The position numbers and the translations under genes were made by a program. From Plesiomonas shigelloides (GTDB lineage: Bacteria > Pseudomonadota > Gammaproteobacteria > Enterobacterales > CAMTGL01): a stretch of 64,000 bases of DNA. Location: positions 1,674,001 to 1,738,000 of the forward strand of contig NZ_LT575468.1 of the NCBI RefSeq assembly GCF_900087055.1, written 5' to 3'. Below, piece by piece: positions 46,413-55,633 of this stretch; position 1 is the first letter of the stretch, and each line of letters begins with the position of its first letter. A model generated the notes under the pieces. The model ran no database searches and had not been told where the DNA came from. It saw only the letters and a list, made by a program, of their open reading frames with translations.

Positions 46413-47056
46413 TGACCGCTCTCCACATGAGTTACGGCAACATATTGTTTCATCTGCTCGGCCATCACGCGTTCGACGGTATCCACGACCGCTTGGGTTT
46501 GCGGGTCAATCTCCAGATTAACGCGGTCACCCAAGCGACGTTGTCCTAAGGTGGTTCTGGCCAAGGTTTCCGGGATCAAATTGACACAAAACCGTGAACG
46601 GGTAGTTTCACCAATGGTCAGACTGATCCCATCAATGCCGATGTACCCTTTGGTCAGGATATATTTCATCAGTTCTTGGGGGGCGCGAAACCAAATCTGA
46701 CGATTCGTTTCCGAAGTCAAAATCTTCACCACTTCCGCGGTGGCCATTACGTGCCCCGACATCGCATGTCCGCCAATTTCATCGCCAAATCGTGCGGCAC
46801 GCTCAATATTGACCCAGTCACCGACCTTTAACGCCCCCAGATTGGTGATGCGCAAGGTTTCCTTCATGAGGTCTACAGTAATATGTGCACCATCAATGCG
46901 GGTGACTGTCAGGCAGACACCATTATGCGCAACCGATGCGCCTAACGTCAGTCCGGATGACAACTCTACAGGCAATGCCACTTCCATCGTTCTTAACTGA
47001 TCTTTTTCTTCAATCGCGATGATTTGTGCTTTGCCCTGCACTATTCCGGTAAACAT
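46409..47056 (-). CDS. ribE: Riboflavin synthase alpha chain
   Basis: A 215-residue enzyme that converts two 6,7-dimethyl-8-ribityllumazine into riboflavin. It has two similar lumazine-binding halves; the first starts [12 protein letters not shown] and the second holds [15 protein letters not shown] chose the start at 47056 for the ribosome site GGAG and the conserved MFTGIV; the frame is open to 47125. mdtK is divergent upstream, as in E. coli. Confidence 0.95.
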   Translation of the reverse strand: MFTGIVQGKAQIIAIEEKDQLRTMEVALPVELSSGLTLGASVAHNGVCLTVTRIDGAHITVDLMKETLRITNLGALKVGDWVNIERAARFGDEIGGHAMSGHVMATAEVVKILTSETNRQIWFRAPQELMKYILTKGYIGIDGISLTIGETTRSRFCVNLIPETLARTTLGQRRLGDRVNLEIDPQTQAVVDTVERVMAEQMKQYVAVTHVESGQ

Positions 47057-47358
47057 GTTCCTACTCCTGACTGATAGCTCGGTAAATGCTGCTCGCAGTG
47101 TGCCTGATTTCTTGGCGTTGGCCAAATATCGCCGTTATGACAGTAGCAGAATTTTGCCTATGCAAATCGTGCCAACCTGTCTAACCTGCTGATTTTTAAC
47201 AGTAGAAAATAGCACCATCCCTCTGAATTTACTGGTAACATATTAACCGTTTCCTTTCTATAAATTACGCAGAGCCTAAAAATGCCTCTGCGAAAGCACA
47301 AAATAAGGGATTGTTCTCCCTGCTGTCGCTTTGCGTTGTTTTTTCTTTCGGAGTTTTT
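47057..47358. other. ribE-mdtK divergent region
   Basis: A 302-base gap with promoters for both genes. No flavin riboswitch could be recognised by eye. A small stem aggga/tccct is near 47315-47330, close to the mdtK start. Confidence 0.4.
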
Positions 47359-48729
47359 GTGCAGAGATACCGTTTAGAAGCAAAAAGCTTGCTTAAACTG
47401 GCAATTCCAGTGCTGATTGCACAGGTTGCCCAAACCTCTATGGGTTTTATTGATACCGTGATGGCGGGTAAAGTCAGCGCGGCAGATATGGCCGCCGTGG
47501 CAGTGGCATCGTCTATCTGGTTGCCGGCGATTTTATTTGGTCATGGTTTACTGATGGCGCTGACGCCAGTGATCGCGCAGCTTAATGGCTCTGGGCGTCG
47601 TGATCGTATCGGTCACAAAGTGCGTCAGGGATTTTGGCTGTCTTGGATCATCTCTATCCCGATCATGCTGGTGCTATATGGCAGCCGGATTATCGTGGAG
47701 CAGATGGATATTGACCCGCACTTGACCGATCTGACGGTGCGTTACCTGCAGGTGATCATGTGGGGTGTGCCGGGCTATCTGATGTTTGCCGTGCTGCGCT
47801 CGTTTAACGAGGGGCTATCCAAAACCAAACCGGGGATGGTGATTGGTTTTGTCGGCTTGCTGATCAACATTCCGGTTAACTATATCTTCATCAATGGTAA
47901 GTTTGGTGCGCCAGCACTGGGCGGCGTGGGCTGTGGCGTGGCGACTGCCATGGTGTATTGGTCTATGTTCTTGATGATGCTGTATTATGTCACGCACGCT
48001 CGCAGTTACCGTGACTTAAAAGCCTTTGATAGTTGGGAAAAGCCTGAAAGCAAAACGCTGGTGAAGTTGACGCGTCTTGGCTTCCCTATCGCGATGGCGA
48101 TGTTCTTTGAGGTAACACTGTTTGCGGTTGTCGCCCTGCTGGTATCTCCATTAGGTACAACTATTGTAGCGGGTCACCAGATTGCGTTGAACTTCAGCTC
48201 GATGGTCTTTATGTTGCCGCTGTCAATGGGGATTGCGGTGACTATCCGCGTTGGTCATCGTTTGGGTGAGAAATCCCCTGATGATGCACGTGTGGCGGCC
48301 ATTACTGGTTTAGTTGTGGGCTTTACGCTGGCGATGTCGACCGCTATTTTGACCATCTTGTTCCGTGAAAGTATCGCCAATATTTACAATAGCGATCCAC
48401 AGGTTATCCATGTTGCCATGCAGTTGATGGTGTTTGCCGGTATTTACCAGTGTTCCGATTCCATTCAGGTGGTCGGCAGTGGCGTACTGCGTGGCTACAA
48501 AGATACCCGCGCTATCTTCGTGATCACCTTCATCTCTTACTGGCTGATTGGTTTACCGATCGGTTATGTACTGGGACGCACCAATTATTTGGTACCTGCA
48601 ATGGGTGCGCACGGTTTCTGGATTGGCTTTATCAGCGGTCTGACTACCGCCGCGTTACTGTTCCTGATCCGCATCCGTTGGTTGCAGCGTCAGGACAAAC
48701 ACAAGATCTTGGAGATGGCCAGCCGCTAA
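47359..48729 (+). CDS. mdtK: Multidrug efflux transporter MdtK (MATE family)
   Basis: A 456-residue, 12-helix MATE exporter driven by ion exchange. [20 protein letters not shown] aligns with the E. coli MdtK start, so I chose GTG at 47359 (CGGAG five to nine bases upstream) over the longer frame from 47311. Family motifs include [16 protein letters not shown] and [12 protein letters not shown]. coli MdtK has 457 residues and the same ribE neighbour. Confidence 0.94.
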   Translation: MQRYRLEAKSLLKLAIPVLIAQVAQTSMGFIDTVMAGKVSAADMAAVAVASSIWLPAILFGHGLLMALTPVIAQLNGSGRRDRIGHKVRQGFWLSWIISIPIMLVLYGSRIIVEQMDIDPHLTDLTVRYLQVIMWGVPGYLMFAVLRSFNEGLSKTKPGMVIGFVGLLINIPVNYIFINGKFGAPALGGVGCGVATAMVYWSMFLMMLYYVTHARSYRDLKAFDSWEKPESKTLVKLTRLGFPIAMAMFFEVTLFAVVALLVSPLGTTIVAGHQIALNFSSMVFMLPLSMGIAVTIRVGHRLGEKSPDDARVAAITGLVVGFTLAMSTAILTILFRESIANIYNSDPQVIHVAMQLMVFAGIYQCSDSIQVVGSGVLRGYKDTRAIFVITFISYWLIGLPIGYVLGRTNYLVPAMGAHGFWIGFISGLTTAALLFLIRIRWLQRQDKHKILEMASR

Positions 48730-48785
48730 TCGTTTACTGATTGCTGACAGCTCACCGAGCGGTCAAACAAGAAGTGCTGTCAAAC

Positions 48786-48838
48786 AAAAATCCCGCATCA
48801 ATGTCCGTTGACTGGCCGATGATGCGGGATTTTTTTTA
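48786..48838 (+). terminator. Terminator of mdtK
   Basis: A 15-bp stem aaaaatcccgcatca/tgatgcgggattttt with a 19-nt loop and a T run. Confidence 0.92.
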
Positions 48839-48866
48839 TCGCAGCGAGCTTATAACTATGGCGAGA

Positions 48867-49046
48867 TTATTCCCGACTCACCCTCTTTAGCAGGCTAAAA
48901 GACAGGCCAAGCAACACGCCGAACAATCCCAAGAAAATTAAGAAGGCGTAGCCATGATGCGCCATGGCGTAAAGATCATGTTTCTCAAACCACATCATGA
49001 AAGAGACATTAAGCACTAACGCTACAATAATGAATAAAATCATCAT
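48867..49046 (-). CDS. Small two-helix membrane protein, 59 residues
   Basis: A 59-residue frame on the minus strand encodes two clear membrane helices: one at the N terminus (MMILFIIVALVLNVSFMMWF) and one after a short polar loop with His (HHGYAFLIFLGLFGVLLGLS), then a basic end (LLKRVSRE). The sequence is far more hydrophobic than a random frame and ends just before the mdtK terminator region. The ribosome site is weak. I do not recognise it. Confidence 0.65.
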   Translation of the reverse strand: MMILFIIVALVLNVSFMMWFEKHDLYAMAHHGYAFLIFLGLFGVLLGLSFSLLKRVSRE

Positions 49047-49176
49047 GATAATAATCCATGTAAAAGGCTCGCTTTAATCTGAGTCCGTTTTTTGCCTACT
49101 TTAATCTCTGCCATGTATACAACAGATAAACTACGACAATATTCAGAGCCCGATATTCATTACTGAGTGTAGCTAT

Positions 49177-49443
49177 TCAGCGCAGCAGCAAACTCAAATG
49201 TGCAGAAACGATATGATTACGCTCCTTTTTAGATAAATCCGCTTTTTGATTTTTATTGCTCATCACCGGTTTAACATAGCGTGCCGGCCAGTTGAACACC
49301 GCGCTTTGTTCGGCGATCTGAATCCGTGGCCATGAGTCAGACAGCGTACCGGGCAATCGTGTGGACGTAATGGCTTTGGCTGTCGACAACGTGGATACGG
49401 GCAACAGCAAAAGAATACAAAGCACAGCACTTAACATATGCAT
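49177..49443 (-). CDS. Small secreted protein, 88 residues
   Basis: An 88-residue product with a signal peptide (MHMLSAVLCILLLLPVSTLSTAKA) and a basic, Lys/Arg-rich mature part of about 65 residues. AGGAG precedes the start at 49443 by nine bases. I recognise no domain. It follows the small membrane protein by 130 bases upstream on the same strand. Confidence 0.6.
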   Translation of the reverse strand: MHMLSAVLCILLLLPVSTLSTAKAITSTRLPGTLSDSWPRIQIAEQSAVFNWPARYVKPVMSNKNQKADLSKKERNHIVSAHLSLLLR

Positions 49444-50033
49444 ATCGCCATACTCCTACTTTATACCTGACGTCAACCCCATCCCAGACAGTTAACCTAC
49501 CTCGCTCCACTGCAACTCACTTAAGCTAACGTTGTTAGTGCTAACTTGGCGTTAGCTCACTTTCTAGAAGTACTGGGAGATTACTGTTAGCGTGAGATTC
49601 ACTACGATTTGTTTATCTCTTGTTAATGACTCTAGATGTTTTCTCGCTGACAGCAAGAGCCCCGCACGATTATTATGTGTAACAGTCTTTTGCTATTTAA
49701 TTTCTAGCCGGTTAATTGTTGTTGATTGATTTTCAACGGGTTATTTATTTCATTGACGGATGCCGATGAAATTTATCACCGCACAAAGAAAATCTAGGCG
49801 ATTAAAACAGCAAACCAATATGCACTTACACGCATCACAGAAAATAAAAATAACACATTGCAGCAACTTTCCGCTCAAGCACGGCTCTAACTGAGCGGCA
49901 GGTATGTTATAAAAGCCCTCGACGAAATACACACTGGCACAATAACAATATTAATTTTCATTAAACTTCATGCTATTAGCAGAAAACTACGGGTAGGTAT
50001 CACTTGTTAAGACACAACACTTCAGGTAAACGG
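49444..50033. other. Intergenic region with a GTTAGC motif cluster
   Basis: It holds nested dyads of GCTAAC/GTTAGC at 49524-49557 and a further copy at 49583-49592. AT-rich sequence with TTAA-rich half sites (about 49951-49965) lies near the eptA start. No gene is convincing; a 60-codon minus frame (49750-49932) lacks support. Confidence 0.5.
49524..49557. repeat. Nested palindromes of the GTTAGC motif
   Basis: Outer arms agctaacg/cgttagct (49524-49531 and 49550-49557) enclose an inner gttag-tg-ctaac palindrome (49534-49545). The same hexamer recurs at 49585-49590. This looks like an operator array or a cruciform. Confidence 0.6.
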
Positions 50034-51668
50034 ATGTTCCCGAGGCTGTCTCTTTCGTGCAGTAAGGAAACTGTGACGTTTCTTACCAGCTTATATTTGG
50101 GCACAGTTCTTAATTTTAGTTTTTATGCCCAGCTGGCGGCTATCTTTAAAGAGATGGCGACTGTCCATCCAGCATTTATCATTAGTATTCCCTTTTTTGT
50201 TGTCTTTACCCTCAACCTCGCGCTCAACCTACTCAACTGGCGCTACCTGATTAAGCCGGTCATTATCCTACTGTTAATGAGCTCCGCTGCCGTTTCTTAT
50301 GCCATGATCAAATACAGTGTCGTATTTGATCGCGACATGATTCAAAATATTTTTGAAACCAATGTGGCAGAGGCTCATGCGTATATTAATGCCTCCTCCA
50401 TCACCGCCTTTGCGCTGTTTGTTATCCCTCCGATTTTTTTATTGCTCAATACAAAAATTCAGTACGGTGGGTTTTGGCGTGAACAGGTGCGTCGTTTAGC
50501 TAGCATGGTTGTTTCAGTCGTGGTAATTGCCATTATTGCGCTCTTTTTCTACAAAGATTATGCGTCAGTGGGCAGAAACAACCCGCAATTGCTCTCACAA
50601 ATTGTCCCCACTTATTTTATTCGTAATACATATAAGTACATCAAAAAGGCCCATTTCTCAGCGCCAGTACCTTACACCACGGTAGGTGCAGATGCAGCGC
50701 GAACGCGTGTGCCGACAGAAACCAAACCATCAATTACCGTATTGGTTCTCGGGGAAACCTCGCGTAGCGCTAACCATTCACTGAATGGCTATGCGCGTGA
50801 TACCAACCGATATACCCAACAATTAGGCATGATTTCGTTTAAGAATGTCAGCTCATGTGGCACGGCAACTGCCCTTTCGGTGCCTTGTATGTTCTCCAAT
50901 TTGGGGCGTAGCAATTACAACGAACAACAAGCCAAAAATCAGGATAATGCGTTGAATGTCATTCAACGCGCGGGGATTAACGTAACTTGGCTAGAAAATG
51001 ATGGGGGCTGTAAAGGTGTTTGTGACAAGGTCACCACCATTACTATTAATCCCGCTGAAAAAAATGCCTATTGCAACGGCAAGACATGTTACGACGAGGT
51101 GTTTTTACCTGAGTTAGACAGCCTGCTCAACAAAACCGACGGTAAAGACGCGTTGATTGTCTTACATGTGATTGGTAGCCACGGCCCAACCTATTATCAG
51201 CGCTATCCGGCCGAAAAACGCCTATTTACGCCAGATTGTCCGCGCAGTGATATTGAAAACTGCTCAACAGAGCAATTGGTTAATACCTATGACAATACGA
51301 TCGCGTATACCGATTATGTGATTTCTAAAGTGATTAATCGGCTCGATGCTCCTGCCCTGACACAGAAATACAACACCAGCTTATTGTATATCTCTGATCA
51401 CGGCGAGTCTTTGGGTGAGTCCGGTTTATACCTGCATGGCACGCCATACAGCGTGGCACCAGACACTCAAACTCAGGTTCCAATGATGCTATGGATGTCG
51501 CCCCAGTTTATTGCTCAGCGTGACATCAATGCCGAATGTCTGAAACAAAAAGCAGGCAGCCAAGCATATTCCCACGATAACTTATTCCATACTTTGCTGG
51601 GGATAACTGGCGTGAAAACGCAAGCTAAGAACGGTGAGTTGGATATTCTGGCGGCCTGTCAATCCTAA
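50034..51668 (+). CDS. eptA: Phosphoethanolamine-lipid A transferase (EptA/MCR type)
   Basis: A 544-residue membrane enzyme that adds phosphoethanolamine to lipid A and lowers polymyxin binding. Five N-terminal helices (about 20-180) lead to a periplasmic alkaline phosphatase-fold domain. Visible motifs are VLGETSRSANHSLNGY (metal ligand Glu), the catalytic Thr in SSCGTATALSVPCMF, GSHGPTYYQRYP and SDHGESLGESGLYLHGTPY. The start at 50034 has AGGTAAACGG upstream; TTG at 50004 is less likely. No two-component pmrAB genes lie nearby. A terminator follows at 51700. Confidence 0.9.
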   Translation: MFPRLSLSCSKETVTFLTSLYLGTVLNFSFYAQLAAIFKEMATVHPAFIISIPFFVVFTLNLALNLLNWRYLIKPVIILLLMSSAAVSYAMIKYSVVFDRDMIQNIFETNVAEAHAYINASSITAFALFVIPPIFLLLNTKIQYGGFWREQVRRLASMVVSVVVIAIIALFFYKDYASVGRNNPQLLSQIVPTYFIRNTYKYIKKAHFSAPVPYTTVGADAARTRVPTETKPSITVLVLGETSRSANHSLNGYARDTNRYTQQLGMISFKNVSSCGTATALSVPCMFSNLGRSNYNEQQAKNQDNALNVIQRAGINVTWLENDGGCKGVCDKVTTITINPAEKNAYCNGKTCYDEVFLPELDSLLNKTDGKDALIVLHVIGSHGPTYYQRYPAEKRLFTPDCPRSDIENCSTEQLVNTYDNTIAYTDYVISKVINRLDAPALTQKYNTSLLYISDHGESLGESGLYLHGTPYSVAPDTQTQVPMMLWMSPQFIAQRDINAECLKQKAGSQAYSHDNLFHTLLGITGVKTQAKNGELDILAACQS

Positions 51669-51699
51669 CAGCCATCAGCACACAAAGTTCGTCATACAC

Positions 51700-51726
51700 A
51701 AAAGGGTTCAGCAATGAACCCTTTTC
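51700..51726. terminator. Bidirectional terminator
   Basis: Stem aaagggttca/tgaaccctttt with a short loop, between eptA and the GNAT gene. Confidence 0.9.
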
Positions 51727-51761
51727 ATGTAGAGATGATGATGATGAGTTATGTGGCGTAT

Positions 51762-52193
51762 TCACGCAGAGTGATGCAAAACTTTATGCATTGGGACATG
51801 CAAAATGTCCGCTTCGATAAACTCATCACCACAGGCGGTAAACCCTAAGCGATGGTAAAAATCCACCGCATGGCTTTGTGCGCCTAGAAAGACTCGTGGG
51901 TAGCCCTGCTCTTGTGCAAACTGAGCCAGCGCATTTACCACTTTCGCGCCCATGCCTTTACCGCGACTACTTTTCAGTACAGCCACGCGCCCGATATGGC
52001 CATCAGCCAGAATGCGCCCGGTCGCGACCGGTTGACCATCTACAAACACCAGCGCATGCCATGCTTGTGGATCTTCACCGTCTAAATCCAACGCTCGGGA
52101 GATGTTTTGTTCCTGACCAAACACGGTTTCTCGAATCTGACAAATATGCTGCTGATCCGCTCCTGAGAATGTAACAACCCTGACTTCTTCCAT
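51762..52193 (-). CDS. GNAT family N-acetyltransferase
   Basis: A 143-residue acetyltransferase. The acetyl-CoA loop is VLKSSRGKGMGAKVV (about residues 72-86) and the C-terminal part has YHRLGFTACGDEFIEADILHVPM. The ADILHVPM ending suggests the ElaA/YjcF-like group. The substrate is unknown. The start at 52193 has GGAGAAG upstream; the frame is open to 52283, where it would overlap the next gene. Confidence 0.85.
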   Translation of the reverse strand: MEEVRVVTFSGADQQHICQIRETVFGQEQNISRALDLDGEDPQAWHALVFVDGQPVATGRILADGHIGRVAVLKSSRGKGMGAKVVNALAQFAQEQGYPRVFLGAQSHAVDFYHRLGFTACGDEFIEADILHVPMHKVLHHSA

Positions 52194-52227
52194 TTCTACT
52201 TCTCCGGCGGATGATAATAAGGAGGGG

Positions 52228-52683
52228 TTATCGACGCAATCTGTCGATGACACCACTGATGACGGCAGGCGTAACCAGAACAATCTGTGCGCATAACACG
52301 TAATACGCCAAGCGATAGGGATAGCCCGCCATCCCCGATACTAGCATTGCCAAGATCAGAAACACTAACCCAGACAATAAACCGTTCCTGAACCGTTTTT
52401 TTCTTTGTTTAAAAAAGAACCAGAAATAGACGAGCGCGATTATCGTAAAACAAGCTGTCATCATTGACAGATTCAGCCCCCAACCGACACCACCGCGAAA
52501 ATGGCGACCAAGGGAATGCGCATACTGATGTCCGACCGAGTACAACGCTGATAGCGCCATCGTACTCAACAAAGCACTGATCACTGTAAACAGAATACAC
52601 GGCCACCGCGCTATTGGAGACGCCGTATTGTTTGGCAAGGTATTTATTGACGCGGAGTTTGCGGCAGATTTTTTTACTGACAT
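52228..52683 (-). CDS. Hypothetical membrane protein, 151 residues
   Basis: A 151-residue protein with four predicted helices: CILFTVISALLSTMALSAL, LNLSMMTACFTIIALVYFWF, GLLSGLVFLILAMLVSGMAG and YYVLCAQIVLVTPAVISGV. The N terminus is polar and Ser/Asn-rich. AGAGGA lies about eight bases before the ATG at 52683. It is likely co-transcribed with the GNAT gene 34 bases downstream. I do not recognise the family. Confidence 0.65.
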   Translation of the reverse strand: MSVKKSAANSASINTLPNNTASPIARWPCILFTVISALLSTMALSALYSVGHQYAHSLGRHFRGGVGWGLNLSMMTACFTIIALVYFWFFFKQRKKRFRNGLLSGLVFLILAMLVSGMAGYPYRLAYYVLCAQIVLVTPAVISGVIDRLRR

Positions 52684-52817
52684 CACGGTAATCCTCTGCT
52701 GCATTTCATGACTGAAAGCCCGCACAAAACAGCGATGCAGAGGAAGATAAACGAAGAAAGGGCTTTTGGATATGCGAGAAGACGTATTTTAGAAAACAAG
52801 GGCTAGAAAACAAATAC

Positions 52818-52846
52818 GACAAAGCCTCGCATACCGAGGCTTTGTC
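52818..52846 (-). terminator. Terminator of the tRNA-Val cluster
   Basis: A 12-bp stem gacaaagcctcg/cgaggctttgtc with a 5-nt loop, eight bases after the last tRNA on the minus strand. The T run is broken. Confidence 0.75.
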
Positions 52847-52853
52847 TGAGATC

Positions 52854-52930
52854 TGGTACACCCAAGTGGACTCGAACCACCGACCCCTACCATGTCAAGG
52901 TAGTGCTCTAACCAACTGAGCTATGGGTGT
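52854..52930 (-). tRNA. tRNA-Val (anticodon GAC)
   Basis: A 77-base gene with encoded CCA. The anticodon stem ctacc/ggtag has loop TTGACAT. The acceptor stem ACACCCA/TGGGTGT begins with A1-U72. It is identical to the next copy. Confidence 0.95.
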
Positions 52931-52960
52931 ATGTTGTACAGGTTGCTTATCTGCTGAATT

Positions 52961-53037
52961 TGGTACACCCAAGTGGACTCGAACCACCGACCCCTACCAT
53001 GTCAAGGTAGTGCTCTAACCAACTGAGCTATGGGTGT
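52961..53037 (-). tRNA. tRNA-Val (anticodon GAC)
   Basis: The second copy, identical to the first across its 77 bases including CCA. The spacer between the two is 30 bases. Confidence 0.95.
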
Positions 53038-53048
53038 ATCGCAGATTT

Positions 53049-53125
53049 TGGTGCGTCCTAGTGGACTCGAACCACCGACCCCCACCATGTCAAGGTGGTG
53101 CTCTAACCAGCTGAGCTAAGGACGC
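53049..53125 (-). tRNA. tRNA-Val (anticodon GAC)
   Basis: The third gene, first to be transcribed. Its acceptor stem is GCGTCCT/AGGACGC and its anticodon stem ccacc/ggtgg, so it differs from the other two and is closer to E. coli valV/valW. The spacer to copy two is 11 bases. Confidence 0.95.
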
Positions 53126-53352
53126 TTTGCAACTCGCTTCACGACATGTTGCCGTTGGAAGCGAGGTGAATATTAACGATAGCTCGGGATGCTGGCAAGT
53201 GAGAAAGTGCAAAAAAATCAAATCACTGAACTGATTGGCCTAAATTGCATCAATCCGTTGATTTTTCATGCCAACCAGTTCACAGCTTCACTGCACTCTA
53301 CTGCATGTCCGCACAAAATCACCTCGAGCATCACCGATTGCGCCCCCCGAAG

Positions 53353-54831
53353 CTAATCACCCCGCAGCGCCTGCAAGGTACAAGAGGGAATAATATGCTG
53401 CTTCACATAGCGATTAAAGTCAGATAACTGGCACCAACCCGCCCGCTCACTTGCAGTTTGGCAACCAGGCAGTTGCAGTGTCACCGCATGTGGAGGTTCA
53501 GTTAAGGTTAATGGTGTTTGTTCGCGCATTTGCGCCAAGCTTTGGTACACCACTTGTACCCGTAACCAAGGCGTACCACGGCTATCTCGCCAACGCTCAA
53601 AGACCAACTCGCCTCCTGGCGGGGTATTATCCGGCTGTTGTGGCAATGTCCAATCGGTGCCCAGTAAACCAGAAAGATTTGCCAAATTCGTGTCATGGCC
53701 GGCTAAAAAGACGATACGCGCCTTCGCGGCCGGCGAACCTAATGAATCTGCACCGGCGCTATCATTTAGCGCAGCGGTGATGGTCTGTAATAATGCAGAG
53801 CCTTGATGCGCGGCGATGTATGGCGTGCGAAACGCCAAGTTAAACGCGGCATTATGCAAACTGAGCAGCTTGTTCCACTGTGCCTCAGTGTGAATACGTC
53901 CCCACCCCGGCGCGGCCATGCCTTGGGCTTGTTGCAGTAAGAACATCTCCGCCAAGGTGGAGGACAAACTCAGCGCGCCATGTTGCTGTATCTTTACTCC
54001 ATCACCGATAGTGACTTTTTCCGGCATCGTCGCCGCTAAGGTACAAACACCTGATTGCGGGGCGTTTAACTGGCAATAGGCGGAATCCTCAAAGCGTAAC
54101 ACCTTATCCATCAATGCCAGCGCTGGCGCATGTGCTTGGTTAATTTTGCCTAACGGTATGCCGACCTGCATTTGTACCGCAGCAAGGGCGGTATCGGGAT
54201 CCATTTTGCAAGTGGAGTCCGGCTGAATATGAAATAGCGGATCTTTTTTGCGTACATCAGACTGATGGTGAATAGACAAACCGCAGCCCGGCGCTAAACC
54301 TTGCAAGAAGGCCTCACCGGTTTTACGCGTCCGTTCATCCACATCAGCCCAAACATAGATATCAGCCGGAGCCGGACAGCCTTTGGTGCTATCGGTTTCT
54401 GCCGCAGCTGCTGTCGACGACGCTGTCGCAGCAGCACTCAACAGCCCCTGCTCGCGCCAATACTCTCGGTAATAACGCCCCATCAAGGAGATCAGATGCT
54501 CGCCGCGTGGCGTGATATCCCCCAAGGGAACCGGCCACGCAGGCCACGGCTCAGGCGTGACTTGGTAGAGTAACGGCGGCATTTTTGTTGGTGCACGCAC
54601 ACCATGCCGACTCAAGATCACGACCTTCTCCAACGTCATCTCCGGTATATCAGACGTTCCCGAGGCCGATGATGCGGTAGATTCCGCTACCGCAGACGCC
54701 TGCGCCAACCCACTCCACAGTCCGATCATCGCCAGCGCGAGTCCTGCTAGTCGGCGCTGGCGGTGTTTTGTATATGGTGAACTGAGATAAGTGGCAACGC
54801 GCCTACTCGGGGTAACCTTTAAACTGTGCAT
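53353..54831 (-). CDS. appA: Periplasmic phytase / acid phosphatase AppA
   Basis: A 492-residue histidine acid phosphatase that removes phosphate from phytate and other esters at low pH. A signal peptide ends around AQA (residue 45). The active site is SRHGVRAPTK (about 74-83), and HDTNLANL is the proton-donor motif. ADVDERTRKTGEAFLQGLAPGC and QPDNTPPGGELVFERW match E. coli AppA. Two Ala/Ser-rich stretches are added: after the signal peptide and in place of the short AKKGC loop. I chose the ATG at 54831 (AAGGA eight bases upstream) over 54840. Confidence 0.94.
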   Translation of the reverse strand: MHSLKVTPSRRVATYLSSPYTKHRQRRLAGLALAMIGLWSGLAQASAVAESTASSASGTSDIPEMTLEKVVILSRHGVRAPTKMPPLLYQVTPEPWPAWPVPLGDITPRGEHLISLMGRYYREYWREQGLLSAAATASSTAAAAETDSTKGCPAPADIYVWADVDERTRKTGEAFLQGLAPGCGLSIHHQSDVRKKDPLFHIQPDSTCKMDPDTALAAVQMQVGIPLGKINQAHAPALALMDKVLRFEDSAYCQLNAPQSGVCTLAATMPEKVTIGDGVKIQQHGALSLSSTLAEMFLLQQAQGMAAPGWGRIHTEAQWNKLLSLHNAAFNLAFRTPYIAAHQGSALLQTITAALNDSAGADSLGSPAAKARIVFLAGHDTNLANLSGLLGTDWTLPQQPDNTPPGGELVFERWRDSRGTPWLRVQVVYQSLAQMREQTPLTLTEPPHAVTLQLPGCQTASERAGWCQLSDFNRYVKQHIIPSCTLQALRGD

Positions 54832-55145
54832 GATCAACATCCTTATTCTTAACTCATTGCTATGTTTTCATTGATTCTGCTGCAACGGTAATATTCTACC
54901 TCGCCTATTTTGTAACAAGTAATTTAACTTAACATTCACTTTTATATTCAGATAGATACTCCAAGTCAGCCTGTTTTTTCTCTCTACAATCTACGTGTAA
55001 ACAAACTCGACGTTAGAGGTATAGCGCTATAGATGGCTGTTATGCACAATTCGATATATGTTAAGGTTTTACTGATATTCAATAAGATAATGCATGACGT
55101 TAACATCAGAATCGTTAACGCTTAACCAAATATAGGTATTTAATT
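54832..55145. other. AT-rich divergent promoter region
   Basis: It contains the promoters of appA and the next gene. AT-rich throughout, with no clear operator or structure. Confidence 0.4.
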
Positions 55146-55514
55146 ATGATGATGCAGAAATGCGTATATGGGCTTTCTCTGGCGCTGCTGCTGAGCACTT
55201 CGGCACATGCCAACATCCTCAATCGCGACTGCACCATGGAAAAAGCAACACGCAACGCAGCAATGGAAGCAACACTAGGTGTAAGTGGTAACTGTACTGT
55301 AGAAAAAGCACTCAAAGAACAAGCCGGAAAAGCTGTAGGTTGGGATGAAAAAAAAGATGCGCTAAATAATACCCAAGAGCGTATTAAAGACAGTAAGCAG
55401 GCGCTCAATCACGATATTCGTACGGCAAAAGAGCGAGTGAATAATACTCGTGATTCGATTGAAGATGCCATACAACATCCTGAAAAAGCCATTATCAAGC
55501 AAGCGCTTAAATAA
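55146..55514 (+). CDS. Secreted protein with repeated CTxEKA motif
   Basis: A 122-residue exported protein, signal peptide to about AHA (residue 23). The mature N-terminal part holds a repeat: DCTMEKATRNAAMEATLGVSG and NCTVEKALKEQAGKAVG. The rest is a charged, Ala/Asn-rich helix, likely a coiled coil. I do not recognise it. AGG lies about nine bases upstream of three ATG codons in a row. It ends with the terminator at 55551. Confidence 0.65.
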   Translation: MMMQKCVYGLSLALLLSTSAHANILNRDCTMEKATRNAAMEATLGVSGNCTVEKALKEQAGKAVGWDEKKDALNNTQERIKDSKQALNHDIRTAKERVNNTRDSIEDAIQHPEKAIIKQALK

Positions 55515-55550
55515 GCTTAACCCACTATTAGCTATTTATTATATGCACAT

Positions 55551-55578
55551 AAAAAAACCGCCATCATGGCGGTTTTTT
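55551..55578. terminator. Bidirectional terminator
   Basis: Stem aaaccgccat/atggcggttt with a one-base centre, flanked by A and T runs, between the secreted protein gene and pbpG. Confidence 0.92.
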
Positions 55579-55633
55579 ATTATTCACATTACGCTCGCTA
55601 ATCACTTATTCATCGCTCAGTAATGGAAACCCA

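Noticed and set aside
47057-47358. FMN riboswitch upstream of ribE.
   Set aside because: I could not find the conserved RFN element sequences or its stem pattern by eye.
49951-49965. TTAA half sites upstream of eptA as a PmrA (BasR) box.
   Set aside because: The spacing is ten rather than eleven bases and the flanking bases do not match the consensus well.
52926-52940. GTGTATGTTGTACAGG between tRNA genes, resembling the left part of a Ter site.
   Set aside because: It diverges after GTATGTTGTA, and most of it is the tRNA 5' edge and spacer; likely chance.
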